Below are positions 7,159-16,525 of a stretch of DNA of 64,000 bases, piece after piece. How positions within the stretch are numbered: position 1 is the stretch's first letter; every line of letters starts with the position of its first letter. The stretch spans positions 124,001 through 188,000 of the forward strand of contig CAKSWC010000002.1 of NCBI GenBank assembly GCA_934511365.1, in the 5' to 3' direction. A program made the position numbers and the translations under genes. The notes under the pieces were generated by a model that saw only the letters and a program-made list of their open reading frames with translations, had not been told where the DNA came from and made no database searches. The DNA is from an uncultured Eubacteriales bacterium (GTDB lineage Bacteria > Bacillota > Clostridia > Oscillospirales > Acutalibacteraceae).

Positions 7159-7999
7159 TGGTTTCACCCCGCTTTTCAAAGTAGTTTTCAATTTCCTCTT
7201 TGATTTTTTCGGCGCAGGAATCAGGGCAAAATCTTCCCGGAAGTCCGCCGCCGAAAACGAAGCTTGCCTTTGCGTTTTCAAAAAAATCCTCCTGAGTTCC
7301 GAACGGACTGCTTGCAAGCTCAAAATAAACGGCGCCCTCTTTCATGCGGTGAACATCGCTCCTTGAAAAAAGCCGCGCCGGAACGGTGTTAAAAACAAAG
7401 TCAAAAAGCCTGACGGCGGCCGGAACGGTGGCTATGTCAAGCGTTTTGAAGCCCAAAGCGGCGCATTCGGTTCTGCTCTCCTTTCGCCGCGCGGCAACAT
7501 AGACGTCAAGGCCGAGCGCACGCAGGAAAAACGCTGTTGGCCTTGCAACTTTTCCAAAGCCGGTAACAAGCGCTTTTTTTGAAACAACGTACTGCTTTGT
7601 GTTTTCAAGAAGCAGTCTCACCGCGCCCTGCGCCGTCAGATGCGCGTTAAAAAGGGCAAAGTCCTTTTCGCCAAGCAGGTCAAAAAGGGTTGCTCCGTTG
7701 TCCTGAGCGGCGGCGCAAAAGCCGTCCGGAAAGCCCCCACCGATTAAAACGGTTGTGTTTTTGGCTGCGGCGGCGATTGCGTCCAAGGAAAGCGAAAGAA
7801 CTTTTCCCTCGCTGAAAACGTGCTTTTTGTTTTTTGAACACGGAACCGGAAGAATAATGGTTTCATATTTTGAAATTGGTCTGAGCTTTTCAAGTTCGGC
7901 ATCATCAAAGGCGGAAAAAACGCGGACATTCTCCTTTTCAAAAAGGCGGGCAAGGCTTTTTTGCCTTTCATCGCCGCCGAGAATCAATATTCCTTTCAT
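7151..7999 (-). CDS. dpaA: Dipicolinate synthase subunit A
   Basis: 282 residues, of the usual family length. It is the NAD(P)-dependent partner of DpaB, with two dinucleotide-binding folds: an N-terminal one (GILILGGDERQKSLARLF) and a second at about 150 (VSKKALVTGFGKVARPTAFF) followed by the aromatic/basic motif of this dehydrogenase-like family. ATG at 7999 follows GGGGGAG by about 7 nt. The pair shows that the organism forms true endospores. Expression is probably late in the mother cell, but no clear sporulation promoter could be picked by eye. Confidence 0.9.
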   Translation of the reverse strand: MKGILILGGDERQKSLARLFEKENVRVFSAFDDAELEKLRPISKYETIILPVPCSKNKKHVFSEGKVLSLSLDAIAAAAKNTTVLIGGGFPDGFCAAAQDNGATLFDLLGEKDFALFNAHLTAQGAVRLLLENTKQYVVSKKALVTGFGKVARPTAFFLRALGLDVYVAARRKESRTECAALGFKTLDIATVPAAVRLFDFVFNTVPARLFSRSDVHRMKEGAVYFELASSPFGTQEDFFENAKASFVFGGGLPGRFCPDSCAEKIKEEIENYFEKRGETIE

Positions 8000-8090
8000 T
8001 AAAAACTCCCCCTTGGTGCTTTGTGTTGTAATACATTCTATGCTCCGCAATTCTTATTGTTAAGGCTGCCGCTTCAAAGCGTAAAAATAA

Positions 8091-8146
8091 AGCAGAGTTC
8101 GTACGGGTCGGACCCTGCCTCAAGCGACCCCAATACGAATTCTGCT
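8091..8146. terminator. Long hairpin / intergenic repeat module copy
   Basis: AGCAGAGTTCGTA (8091-8103) pairs with TACGAATTCTGCT (8134-8146), followed by TTGTTTTG. The loop contains GTACGGGTCGGACCCTGCC and CCTCAAGCGACCCC, pieces that recur near 33550, 36580 and 44575. It may end a leftward or rightward transcript; it separates divergent genes. Confidence 0.5.
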
Positions 8147-8222
8147 TTGTTTTGATGTTCTGCCATAATCAGCTCTTTTTTTGCATAAACATATTAGTGA
8201 TTCATTCAAAGGAGAGGTTCCA

Positions 8223-9095
8223 ATGATAATCCGCCTGAAAAAGTTTCATTTCCTTTTTGCCGTACTTATTGTTCTTTGTGTTTCCTTTTTCCTTGCGCTC
8301 AGAGCGGAAAAGCCTGTTCGCCGGGTTTCTGCCGGAAATAACGAGCGGTTTTTGCCCATTGTGATGTATCACCATGTTACCGAGAAGCCGAAGCGCGCCG
8401 GAAAGTACGTTATCAAAGCGCAGGAGCTGCGCAGCGACCTTGAGTATATTGAAAAAAAGGGCTACACAACCGTTTGCGTTCAGGACTTGCTGGACTTTAC
8501 AAGCGGAAAAAAGGAGCTGCCGGAAAAGATTATTATGCTGACCTTTGATGACGGGTTTGAAAGCGTTATGGAACTTGCCGAGCCGATGCTCAAAGAAAAA
8601 AAGATGCGCGCCGTGCTTTCCGTTGTCGGAAGCATAACGGAAACCTACTCGGAAAACCATGACCGGAACGTGAACTACGCCTATCTCGGCTGGGACGATT
8701 TGAGTGAGCTTCAAAAACGCGGCGTTTTTGAAATTCAAAACCACACCTATGATATGCACAACCTGAACAAGTCCGGACGCAAAGGAATGGCGCGCAAAAG
8801 CGGCGAAAGCCCGATCGACTATGAAAACGCGCTGACGCAAGATCTCACCCGGATGCAAAAGCTGCTTGAAAGCCGCAGCGGAATTGAAGCCACGGCCGTT
8901 GCCTATCCATACGGAAGCTATTCAAACCATACACTTGAAATTGTTAAAAAGCTCGGCTTTTGCGCGTCATTCGTCTGCGAGGAGCGCGTGAACAGGATCG
9001 CACCCGGAAACGGAGACTGCCTGTTTGACCTTGGGCGATACAACCGCCCCTCCGGAAAAAGCACTGAAGAATTTTTTGAAAAGCTCGGAGTGTAA
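8223..9095 (+). CDS. Polysaccharide deacetylase (NodB family), membrane anchored
   Basis: 290 residues from ATG 8223, 6 nt after GGAGAGG. An N-terminal span (about 10-30) anchors or exports it. The NodB domain shows motif 1 LTFDDGF with the catalytic and metal Asp, the motif 2 region FEIQNHTYDMHNLN with the metal His, and motif 3-like AYPYGSYSNHT. This family removes N-acetyl groups from peptidoglycan or other amino sugars outside the cell. The closest type is the YadE/PdaB-like group with 'LPIVMYHHVTEKPK' near the N-terminus. It stands alone, divergent from dpaAB; a CATATTA sequence at 8190 could be a forespore-type -10, but no matching -35 was found. Confidence 0.85.
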   Translation: MIIRLKKFHFLFAVLIVLCVSFFLALRAEKPVRRVSAGNNERFLPIVMYHHVTEKPKRAGKYVIKAQELRSDLEYIEKKGYTTVCVQDLLDFTSGKKELPEKIIMLTFDDGFESVMELAEPMLKEKKMRAVLSVVGSITETYSENHDRNVNYAYLGWDDLSELQKRGVFEIQNHTYDMHNLNKSGRKGMARKSGESPIDYENALTQDLTRMQKLLESRSGIEATAVAYPYGSYSNHTLEIVKKLGFCASFVCEERVNRIAPGNGDCLFDLGRYNRPSGKSTEEFFEKLGV

Positions 9096-9233
9096 CTTTG
9101 CCGAGGCTTTCCGCCAAAAAACACACGCAAATTTTCCTTGCAATAGTACATTTAATATGTTAAAATAGTATGGATAGTGCAGCAATATTGTTGCAGTTTC
9201 AGATTTTTGGAAAATATGGGAGTTGAAAAGAAT

Positions 9234-10610
9234 ATGAAGTGCAGTTTTTGCGGCCATGAGCTTGAAAAAGGCTCAAACTTCTGCCCCGAATGTGGAACAA
9301 TGATGAGCTTTGACGATGAACCGCAGGAGGAGAGCAAAGTCTCCGCCGAACAAAAATATGAACCCGACAGCGCCGATACATACGCAAAAGAACCCGTTGA
9401 AAGCGCCGTTCCCTCAAAACAGCCGGAAGAGGAGGAAATCTCCGTTCCGGAATACATCCCCAAAGCGCCCTCCGCTTTTGAAGATTACAACACAATCAGA
9501 AGCAACGAGGAGGCCGCCGAGGCGAAAAATGAGCCGGAAGAGGAGGACGACCCCTTTGCCGAGCTTCACCCGGACGATAAAAACGAAGGCAGTTCGCCCG
9601 CACCCTCCGAGGACAAGGAGCCGGAGGATATCTCGGACGATGACGATATGTATGTTAAAACAGGGAAAAGCAAAAAAGGAACGGCCGCCATTGCCGTCCT
9701 TGCCGTTGTTCTTGTTGCAGTCATCGTTATCGGCGTGAGCGCGGTCAAAAACGGACCGGACGGTATCCTCTCCGTTTTCAAAAGGGCGGAAACAACCGCA
9801 AGCTCAAACACCGGAACCTCCGAGCCGTCAAGCGAGAGCACAGCGCCTTCCTCGGCGAAAAAAACAACAAAGCCCTCGGCGGAAAAGACAACGGAAAAAA
9901 CAACCGCCAAGGATGAAAGCAAAACAACCTCAAAACCCTCTGAAAGCAAAACGACCGCAAAGCCGGAAACTACAACCGGCGAAAGGAAAACAACCGTTTC
10001 CGAACCGGCAAAGCCTTCCGCAACAACCAAGGCTTATACCACAAGAGCATATACCACAACAACAAGAAATTCAACAACAAAGCCCCAAACAACCGCCGCG
10101 CCGGCAACAACCTCTCAGTCGCTCAAAAAGCCGGGCAAGTATTACGCGAGCGCAAAAACAAGATACGCCTCTGTCAACGGCGTTTCAATGAGACTGCGCC
10201 CGTCCGCCTCCTCCGGCGTCAGAGCCTCCCTTTCAATCGGCGGAGAGGTCAAAGTGTATGCGGAAGAAAACGGCTTCTATTATGTATATTATCCGCGCTA
10301 CGGCGTTTACGGCTGGGTCAACGCAAAGTATCTTTCAAGCGAAAGACCCGTTGCCCAAAAGGAGGTCAAGGTCTCCGGCGTTGTTTCGCCCGATAAGACC
10401 TATTCAAGCCCGAAAACAAAAACCGTCACCGCCTCTGAGGGTCTCAGACTCAGGAAAGGCCCCGGAACCGATTACTCAACCATTCGCTATCTCGGAAAGG
10501 GTTATCCCGTTTCCGTCAAGGGCGAAAGCAGCAAGAATCCCGGCTGGGTATATGTTACGGACATCACAAGAGGAATTTCGGGTTGGGTTTCCGCCGCATA
10601 TCTTAAATGA
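9234..10610 (+). CDS. Zinc-ribbon, single-span membrane protein with two SH3b domains
   Basis: 458 residues. The N-terminus is a zinc ribbon (Cys3, Cys6, Cys17, Cys20). An acidic linker follows to about 148, a membrane span at about 149-171 (AAIAVLAVVLVAVIVIG), then about 125 residues of Thr/Ser/Lys-rich, likely disordered linker, and two bacterial SH3 domains (about 302-368 and 395-458; 'SMRLRPSASS', 'LRLRKGPGTDYS', 'GWVNAKYL'). The ribbon is cytoplasmic and the SH3 pair would lie in the cell wall, where such domains bind peptidoglycan peptides. It may sense the wall or tether proteins to it. The start at 9234 is chosen for the ribbon; upstream ATG 9216 is possible. Confidence 0.75.
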   Translation: MKCSFCGHELEKGSNFCPECGTMMSFDDEPQEESKVSAEQKYEPDSADTYAKEPVESAVPSKQPEEEEISVPEYIPKAPSAFEDYNTIRSNEEAAEAKNEPEEEDDPFAELHPDDKNEGSSPAPSEDKEPEDISDDDDMYVKTGKSKKGTAAIAVLAVVLVAVIVIGVSAVKNGPDGILSVFKRAETTASSNTGTSEPSSESTAPSSAKKTTKPSAEKTTEKTTAKDESKTTSKPSESKTTAKPETTTGERKTTVSEPAKPSATTKAYTTRAYTTTTRNSTTKPQTTAAPATTSQSLKKPGKYYASAKTRYASVNGVSMRLRPSASSGVRASLSIGGEVKVYAEENGFYYVYYPRYGVYGWVNAKYLSSERPVAQKEVKVSGVVSPDKTYSSPKTKTVTASEGLRLRKGPGTDYSTIRYLGKGYPVSVKGESSKNPGWVYVTDITRGISGWVSAAYLK

Positions 10611-10644
10611 ATGAAGAAAGCAAAAATATAAAAGGAGAACAAAA

Positions 10645-12408
10645 ATGGTAACATTAAAAACACGCTGGACTCAAAGCGCAATGTGTGACTCTCCCCATCA
10701 GGAATATCCGCGTCCGCAGATGGTCAGGGAAAACTGGCTCAATCTCAACGGAATGTTTGATTATGCGCTCACCGATGAAAACGCCGAATGGTTCACCGAG
10801 CCGGACGGAAAAATCCGCGTTCCCTTTGCCATTGAAAGCAGCCTTTCCGGCGTTTGCAAAAGAGTTGGAAAAAATCAGCGCCTCTGGTATAAAAAGACCT
10901 TCACCCTCCCCGAGTCATTCAAGGGAAAAAGAGTTCTCATCCACTTCGGCGCAATCGACTGGGAAAGCAAGGTTTATATCAACAAAAAGCTTGTTGCCTC
11001 CCATATCGGCGGCTACTGCCCCTTTTCTGCGGACATCACAGACGCACTTGAAAGCGGCGAAAACGAGCTTGTTGTTTGGGTCTATGACCCCACGGACGAG
11101 GGCTGGCAGAACCGCGGAAAGCAGGCAAGCTATTCCCACGGCTTCTGGTACACTTCAACAACCGGAATTTGGCAGACTGTCTGGCTTGAGGCCGTTCCGG
11201 AAAATTACATTGAAAAATATAAACTCACACCCGATATTGACAAGGGCGTTTTGAACATTGAAACAACTGTTTCCGGAGACGGAGAGCTTGAAATTACTGT
11301 TCTTGACGGTGAAACCGTTGTTTCCAAAAAAGCCATCAAAAAAAGCGACAGCGTTGAAATTCCGGACGCAAAGCTTTGGTCGCCGGAGAACCCGTTCCTT
11401 TATGACTTTGTTCTCACACTTAAAAACAAAGAAAGCGTTGACACCGTCAAGGGATATTTTGGAATGAGAAAGTTCAGCATCGGCCAGCATGACGGCTACG
11501 CAAGGCTTTTCCTCAACAACAAGCCATATTTCCAAAAAGGTCTCCTTGACCAAGGCTATTGGAGCGACGGCGGCCTCACCGCACCGTGCGATGAAGCGCT
11601 GATTTATGACATTGAAACAATGAAGCGTCTCGGCTTCAATATGCTCAGAAAGCACATCAAGGTCGAGCCGGATCGTTGGTACTATCACTGCGACAGGCTT
11701 GGAATCATTGTTTGGCAGGACATGGTCAGCGGCGGAAAAGAGCTTGACGTTTTCCACGCCGGTGTTCTTCCGAACATTCAGGGCTTCATCAGCCCCGTCA
11801 TCTATTCAAGCCTCAAGGATAATAAATACGCAACCTTTAACCGCGACAGAATTGAATGGAGAACTCAGTTTGAGGAAGAACTTTTTGAAATGATGGACTT
11901 CCTTTATAACCACACCTCAATCGGCTGCTGGGTTCCGTTCAACGAGGGCTGGGGTCAGTTTGACGCAAAGCGGATAGGTGACGCCGTTAAGAAAAAAGAC
12001 CCAACAAGAATTGTTGACCATGCGAGCGGCTGGTATGACCAAAAGGGCTGCGATTTGCGCAGTATTCACCGCTACATTCTTCCCGTCACCGCGCCGAAGT
12101 ATGACGGCAGACCCTTTGTTCTGAGCGAATACGGAGGCTACAGCCAGATTCTTGACGGCCACGTTTGGAACAAGAGCAAGTCTTTCGGCTATCAGATGTA
12201 TAAAAGCAAGGAAACCCTCACCGCTGCCTACAGAAAGCTGCATGAAAAGCAGGTTATCCCGGCGATGAAAAAAGGCCTTTCCGCAACGGTTTATACGCAG
12301 GTTTCGGACGTTGAGTTTGAGGTCAACGGAATGCTGACCTATGACCGCGAAATTGTTAAACTTGACGAGGACACCGTTAGGGAAATGAACAAAAAGCTCA
12401 CATTCTGA
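10645..12408 (+). CDS. Glycoside hydrolase family 2 (beta-galactosidase/glucuronidase-like)
   Basis: 587 residues without a signal peptide, so cytoplasmic. The order is sugar-binding jelly roll (about 20-180; 'RVLIHFGAIDWESKVYINK'), Ig-like domain (about 180-275), then a TIM barrel. The acid/base Glu434 lies in PFNEGWGQ and the nucleophile Glu495 in LSEYGGY, both at expected places for GH2. It is shorter than E. coli LacZ and resembles the compact GH2 enzymes of gut Firmicutes; the exact sugar (galactoside, glucuronide, mannoside) cannot be told. AAAGGAG precedes ATG by 9 nt. It follows the SH3 protein gene by 34 bp and may share its transcript. Confidence 0.88.
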   Translation: MVTLKTRWTQSAMCDSPHQEYPRPQMVRENWLNLNGMFDYALTDENAEWFTEPDGKIRVPFAIESSLSGVCKRVGKNQRLWYKKTFTLPESFKGKRVLIHFGAIDWESKVYINKKLVASHIGGYCPFSADITDALESGENELVVWVYDPTDEGWQNRGKQASYSHGFWYTSTTGIWQTVWLEAVPENYIEKYKLTPDIDKGVLNIETTVSGDGELEITVLDGETVVSKKAIKKSDSVEIPDAKLWSPENPFLYDFVLTLKNKESVDTVKGYFGMRKFSIGQHDGYARLFLNNKPYFQKGLLDQGYWSDGGLTAPCDEALIYDIETMKRLGFNMLRKHIKVEPDRWYYHCDRLGIIVWQDMVSGGKELDVFHAGVLPNIQGFISPVIYSSLKDNKYATFNRDRIEWRTQFEEELFEMMDFLYNHTSIGCWVPFNEGWGQFDAKRIGDAVKKKDPTRIVDHASGWYDQKGCDLRSIHRYILPVTAPKYDGRPFVLSEYGGYSQILDGHVWNKSKSFGYQMYKSKETLTAAYRKLHEKQVIPAMKKGLSATVYTQVSDVEFEVNGMLTYDREIVKLDEDTVREMNKKLTF

Positions 12409-12417
12409 GAATAAGGC

Positions 12418-12452
12418 AAAAGCAGGAGTCACGATTGACTCCTGCTTTTTTC
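12418..12452. terminator. Terminator overlapping the end of the minus-strand lipoprotein gene
   Basis: AAAAGCAGGAGTCA (12418-12431) pairs with TGACTCCTGCTTTT (12436-12449), with TTT after it. It ends the GH2 gene; the last codons of the convergent gene form one arm of the stem. Confidence 0.85.
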
Positions 12453-13436
12453 AACGGTTTTATAAATTTTTTCAATCAGCCTTTTGTTCTGCGTAACCTT
12501 GTACTTGCTTGAAAGCGCAGTAATTTTCTTTTCCACCCATGGCATTTTAATATATTCAAGAACCTCGCTTTCATATTGCCTGAAAGCGTCCTCATCGTTT
12601 GTTGCTATCGTGCAGCGCTCTATGAGATAGATTGAGTTTCCGCTTTCAATGACTCTGCCGCTTCCGTGATAGACCGAGCTGACTTTTTCAAAGAAGTCAT
12701 CGTCATACATTTCATCGCCCTTTCTGGCCAGATTGACCTCAAGCGCCTGCGTTGCAACAAGGTTAACACTGCGGCAGTATTGTGCGTTGAGCGTGTCAAT
12801 ATCGGTTCCGTTTTGAAGCTTTTTTTCCATCGAGTGAAACCGTTCTTCAAGAGCGGATTTTTCTTTTTCGGTGAGCGGAACAGTCTCCCCTTTTGTGTTG
12901 ACCTTCGTCAGCGGAGCTTCAATCGCCTTGAAGCCGACATAAAGCTCAACAAAGCTCTGCTTCAGCTCGTCCTGGGAAACCTCGTTTTTCCCGCCCTTTC
13001 CAAAATAATGGGAAACTATCTGCTTTTTTCCGGCCGTTGAAAGCTCGGCGTTCAAAACGTCCGCCTTGCTTACGCCTATGCTCTTGTAATGCGCACCGAA
13101 AAGGCTCCACAGTCCGTCCGTTTTGCTGTTCGCATCGCTTTTGAGATACTGCTCGGTTTTAATTTTGTTCTCCTTCATGAAATTCTGAACCGCAACATAC
13201 TTTTTGCAAAGCTCATACGCAGCCGAAAGGACGTTTTCCTTTGTGTTCTCTTTTATCGAGTATGCCTTAGGGTTCGCCGTGACACAGTCAAGGTAATAAG
13301 CAAAAATTCCCTTTGAAACGCCCGTGTTTTCAATCACAAGCGGACTTTTTCCCCCATATCCGCAGGAGCAAAGCGAAAAAACCAGCGCACACAAAAGCAA
13401 AAGGGAAAAAACCTTTTTCAATGTTCCTTTTTTCAT
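12429..13436 (-). CDS. PrsA/SurA-like lipoprotein lacking a clear PPIase domain
   Basis: 335 residues. The N-terminus has a lipoprotein signal with lipobox SLCSC (Cys at about 25), so it is anchored outside the membrane. The helical body ('ENVLSAAYELCKKYVAVQNFMKENKIK', 'QDELKQSFVELYVGFKAIEAPL') resembles the SurA/PrsA chaperone fold, and the C-terminal helix returns to it. The central parvulin-type isomerase signature is not visible. It would help fold exported proteins. Its ATG overlaps the stop of the SecB-like gene (TGATG), so the two are translationally coupled. It could instead be an unrelated helical lipoprotein. Confidence 0.6.
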   Translation of the reverse strand: MKKGTLKKVFSLLLLCALVFSLCSCGYGGKSPLVIENTGVSKGIFAYYLDCVTANPKAYSIKENTKENVLSAAYELCKKYVAVQNFMKENKIKTEQYLKSDANSKTDGLWSLFGAHYKSIGVSKADVLNAELSTAGKKQIVSHYFGKGGKNEVSQDELKQSFVELYVGFKAIEAPLTKVNTKGETVPLTEKEKSALEERFHSMEKKLQNGTDIDTLNAQYCRSVNLVATQALEVNLARKGDEMYDDDFFEKVSSVYHGSGRVIESGNSIYLIERCTIATNDEDAFRQYESEVLEYIKMPWVEKKITALSSKYKVTQNKRLIEKIYKTVEKSRSQS

Positions 13437-13840
13437 CAGCTTTCCGCCTCGGCGCCCTTCATGTCAAAACGATAGATTTCCTGCTTTTCAATGTCGATAT
13501 TCTGAACGATAATGGGCTTGATTCCGGCGTTCGCGGTGATTGTTGTTATAAGCGCCTTTGCAAGCGGAAACAGCTCCTTAAATGTGTCAACATGAACAAA
13601 CTCTTTTTCAACCCCGCTCTTGATTTCAAAAATACCCTTAACCTCAACGGTGATGTTCAAAACGTCCGGGTGGTCTTTGTCAAGAACCTCAATGCAGAGC
13701 GTTGCCTCGCAGACCGAGCCGTTGGTATATTTGACGTTATGGGAAACCTTGTTGTTGAGCTTGAGATGAACGGTGGATTGAACAAAGTTGTTGAATGTTA
13801 TCCGGCTGACTTTATATGCTTTGAGCTGAACATTGGTCAT
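13436..13840 (-). CDS. SecB-like export chaperone
   Basis: 134 residues. The C-terminal half matches the SecB fold: 'ITVEVKGIFEI' followed by 'LFPLAKALITTITANAG' and 'PIIVQNIDIEKQEIY', corresponding to the LFPYAR...L.PVNF core of proteobacterial SecB. SecB keeps preproteins unfolded and hands them to SecA. Firmicutes usually lack the classical SecB, so this is a divergent homologue. AAGGAG sits 7 nt before the ATG. It lies between a YdcF-like gene (15 bp upstream) and a PrsA-like lipoprotein gene (1-bp overlap), which fits a secretion role. Confidence 0.6.
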   Translation of the reverse strand: MTNVQLKAYKVSRITFNNFVQSTVHLKLNNKVSHNVKYTNGSVCEATLCIEVLDKDHPDVLNITVEVKGIFEIKSGVEKEFVHVDTFKELFPLAKALITTITANAGIKPIIVQNIDIEKQEIYRFDMKGAEAES

Positions 13841-13855
13841 TTTTATTCTCCTTGT

Positions 13856-14479
13856 TTAAATGATTTTCATTTTTGACAAAGTGGAAGCGTGCTTTCCGAG
13901 ATATTCGCGGTAAAGCAGCGGAAAAACAAGCCCCTCATAGACATAGAAAAGTGCGCGGCCCTTTTCCGGTGAAGGAGCCGGAACCGAGGATACGTTCACG
14001 CCGACAAGCGAGGCTATCACCGATGCGCGCATAAGGTGGAAGTCGCTTGAGATGAAGGCGATTTTCGGCTCGTTTTTGTCCTTTTGCTCGTCAATAATTT
14101 TTTTTGCGTTAACAAAGTTTTCAAATGTTGTTTGCGATTTATCCTCAAGCAGAATTCTTCCGCTTTCAATTCCGCTTTGAGTGAGGATGTCCTTAATTGC
14201 CTGAGCCTCGCTTTTGGTCTGATCCTCATGAACAATTCCGCCGCAGCAGATTGCCTTAACGCTTTTGTGCTCGTTCAAAAATTTTGCGGCAGCCTCTGCA
14301 CGCAGACGCAGCATTTCATCCGGGGTGTCGCCCTTGACGCGGCAGCCGAGGATTAAAAGATAATCCGGCGTTCCGGAAAGGTTCCCGTTTTTTGCGGCGG
14401 CCTCACACGCGGCAAAACCGGCGCAAAGTCCGGTGAGCGCAGCAGCCGAGGCGGCAAAAACAGCGTTTATAACTTTCAT
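13856..14479 (-). CDS. YdcF/DUF218 family protein
   Basis: 207 residues. An N-terminal hydrophobic segment (about 5-25) is followed by the DUF218 Rossmann-like core: 'DYLLILGCRVKGDTPDEMLRLR', 'CCGGIVHEDQTKSEA', 'DKSQTTFENFVNAKK' and 'SSDFHLMRASVIA'. Members (YdcF, SanA, ElyC) bind nucleotide-like ligands and are linked to envelope integrity; the exact reaction is unknown. ATG 14479 is chosen over GTG 14488 because TGGAG is 8 nt upstream. It is the first gene of the operon with the SecB-like and PrsA-like genes, divergent from glmS. Confidence 0.85.
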   Translation of the reverse strand: MKVINAVFAASAAALTGLCAGFAACEAAAKNGNLSGTPDYLLILGCRVKGDTPDEMLRLRAEAAAKFLNEHKSVKAICCGGIVHEDQTKSEAQAIKDILTQSGIESGRILLEDKSQTTFENFVNAKKIIDEQKDKNEPKIAFISSDFHLMRASVIASLVGVNVSSVPAPSPEKGRALFYVYEGLVFPLLYREYLGKHASTLSKMKII

Positions 14480-14674
14480 CCGTATCACTCCAAAAATTGT
14501 TTGTTTTTATTTTACCACAGTTTTCCGAATATTGGAACGCTTTGGCGCACATTTTTGAAATTGATTTTAATCAGATTTAAACAAGCAAAGATAGTATAAT
14601 TCATTATCATAAAATCTTTGTGATAAGCTTAAACTATATTATAGAAAAAAATTGAATAAAAGGAGAAAATTTAT

Positions 14675-16504
14675 ATGTGCGGAATAGTTGGCTACACAGG
14701 AAAAAACCGCGCGGTGCCATATCTTCTTGACGGGCTTTCAAAGCTTGAATACCGCGGTTATGACTCGGCCGGAATTGCCATCATTGAAAACGGAGAACTG
14801 AATGTTATCAAAAAAAGCGGACGGCTGAGCGTTCTTGAAAACGAGCTTTCAAAGCGCGGCGAAATTCCGTCAACGGTTGGAATCGGCCACACTCGCTGGG
14901 CCACCCACGGAAAGCCGAGCGATGAGAACGCCCACCCCCATCTGAGCGAAAACAGCCTTTTTGCCGTTGTTCATAACGGCATCATTGAAAATTACGCCTC
15001 GGTCAAAGAACAGCTTGAAAGCGAGGGAATCCGCTTTTCCTCGGAGACGGACACGGAGGTTATCTCTCAGCTGCTTGAAAAAAACTATGACGGCTCCTTC
15101 CTTTCCTCGGTTTTGAAAACTCTGCCGATGCTTGAGGGCGCCTATGCGCTCGCCGTCCTTTGCAAAGACGAACCGGAAACAATGATCTGCGCCAAAAAGG
15201 CAAGTCCGCTTGTCCTTGGAAAGAACGGGGAGGGCGTTTTTGCCGCTTCAGACGTTACCGCCGTTTTGAAGCACACAAGAGATATATATAAGCTTTCCGA
15301 CGGTGAGATAGCCGTCTGCAAACCCGGCTCGCTGAGCTTTTATTCGCCGGACGGAACGCCGGTTCAAAAAAGCAGCGAGCGCATCACCTGGAGCGCCGAG
15401 GACGCGCAAAAGGGCGGATACGACCACTTCATGCTTAAAGAAATTTTTGAGCAGCCGGCCGCTTTTTCCGCAACGGTCAACAAACATATTCACGGCGGAA
15501 AAATCAGTTTTGAAAACCTCCCGTTTTCAAAGGAGGAGATTAAAAAGTTCAACAGAATCGTCATCACCGCCTGCGGCTCCGCTTACCACACCGGAATTGT
15601 TGGAAAATATATTTTTGAATCTCTCACAAGGATTCCGACGGAGGTTGACATCGCCTCGGAGTTTCGCTACCGCAACCCGATACTTGACAAAAACACCCTT
15701 GTTATAATCATCAGCCAGAGCGGAGAAACGGCGGACACCCTCGCGGCGCTGAGACTTGCAAAGGAAAAAGGCGCTCGCGTTCTTTCCGTTGTCAATGTTG
15801 TCGGAAGCACGATTGCAAACGAGAGCGACGGCGTTATCTATACCGCCGCAGGTCCGGAAATTGCCGTTGCAACAACAAAGGCGTATTCAACTCAGCTTGC
15901 GGTTCTCTATCTTCTCTGCGGTTTCTTTGCAAACGAGCGCGGCCTTATGGACGAGGAAGCACTTGCGGAATATCTCCGTGAACTTCAAAGCGTTCCGAAA
16001 AAAATCAACGAAGTTCTTGAGGCGAACCGCGAACGCGCAAAGGAGCTTGCAAAACTCTTTGTTCCGCTTGACCACGCCTATTACATCGGCCGGGGGCTTG
16101 ACTATGCCGCTGCGGCCGAAGGCTCGCTCAAAATGAAGGAGATAAGCTATATTCACTCCGAGGCGTACGCCGCCGGCGAGCTTAAACACGGAACCATCTC
16201 CCTTGTTGAAAAAGGAACACTCATTGTTGCTCTTGCCTGCCATGAGCCGCTTTTTGGAAAAACAATGAGCAATATCCGCGAGGTTGTTTCGCGCGGAGCG
16301 CGCATTCTTGCCGTAACAACCGAGGAACACAAGGACGATATGAAAGACCTTGACTTTGTTTTGACCGTTCCAAAAACGCTTTTGCCGTTCTGCGCCTCGC
16401 TTGAGGTTGTTGTTTTGCAGCTTCTTGCATATTACGCCTCGCTTTTCCGCGGCTGCGATATCGACAAGCCGCGCAATCTTGCAAAGTCTGTAACGGTTGA
16501 ATAA
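14675..16504 (+). CDS. glmS: Glutamine-fructose-6-phosphate aminotransferase
   Basis: 609 residues, full length. It makes glucosamine-6-phosphate from fructose-6-phosphate and glutamine, the entry step to peptidoglycan precursors. The N-terminal glutaminase has the catalytic Cys2 (MCGIVGYTG) and 'GIGHTRWATHGKPSDENAHPH'. Two SIS sugar-isomerase domains follow (about 285-420 and 455-595; 'ACGSAYHTG', 'ISQSGETADT', 'SEAYAAGELKHG') and the C-terminus is KSVTVE as expected. The 175-bp upstream region has no recognisable glmS ribozyme, unlike many Firmicutes, so control is by other means. AAAGGAG is 10 nt before ATG. Confidence 0.97.
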   Translation: MCGIVGYTGKNRAVPYLLDGLSKLEYRGYDSAGIAIIENGELNVIKKSGRLSVLENELSKRGEIPSTVGIGHTRWATHGKPSDENAHPHLSENSLFAVVHNGIIENYASVKEQLESEGIRFSSETDTEVISQLLEKNYDGSFLSSVLKTLPMLEGAYALAVLCKDEPETMICAKKASPLVLGKNGEGVFAASDVTAVLKHTRDIYKLSDGEIAVCKPGSLSFYSPDGTPVQKSSERITWSAEDAQKGGYDHFMLKEIFEQPAAFSATVNKHIHGGKISFENLPFSKEEIKKFNRIVITACGSAYHTGIVGKYIFESLTRIPTEVDIASEFRYRNPILDKNTLVIIISQSGETADTLAALRLAKEKGARVLSVVNVVGSTIANESDGVIYTAAGPEIAVATTKAYSTQLAVLYLLCGFFANERGLMDEEALAEYLRELQSVPKKINEVLEANRERAKELAKLFVPLDHAYYIGRGLDYAAAAEGSLKMKEISYIHSEAYAAGELKHGTISLVEKGTLIVALACHEPLFGKTMSNIREVVSRGARILAVTTEEHKDDMKDLDFVLTVPKTLLPFCASLEVVVLQLLAYYASLFRGCDIDKPRNLAKSVTVE

Positions 16505-16525
16505 TAAGAATTAAACAGCATGAAC

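Noticed and set aside
8100..8131. tRNA T-arm-like GGGTCGGACCC
   Set aside because: No acceptor, D or anticodon arms around it; it is part of a repeat module.
8190..8196. CATATTA as a sigma-G/F -10 for the deacetylase gene
   Set aside because: No -35 at an allowed distance.
14500..14674. glmS ribozyme upstream of glmS
   Set aside because: The region is AT-rich and lacks the ribozyme's conserved core.
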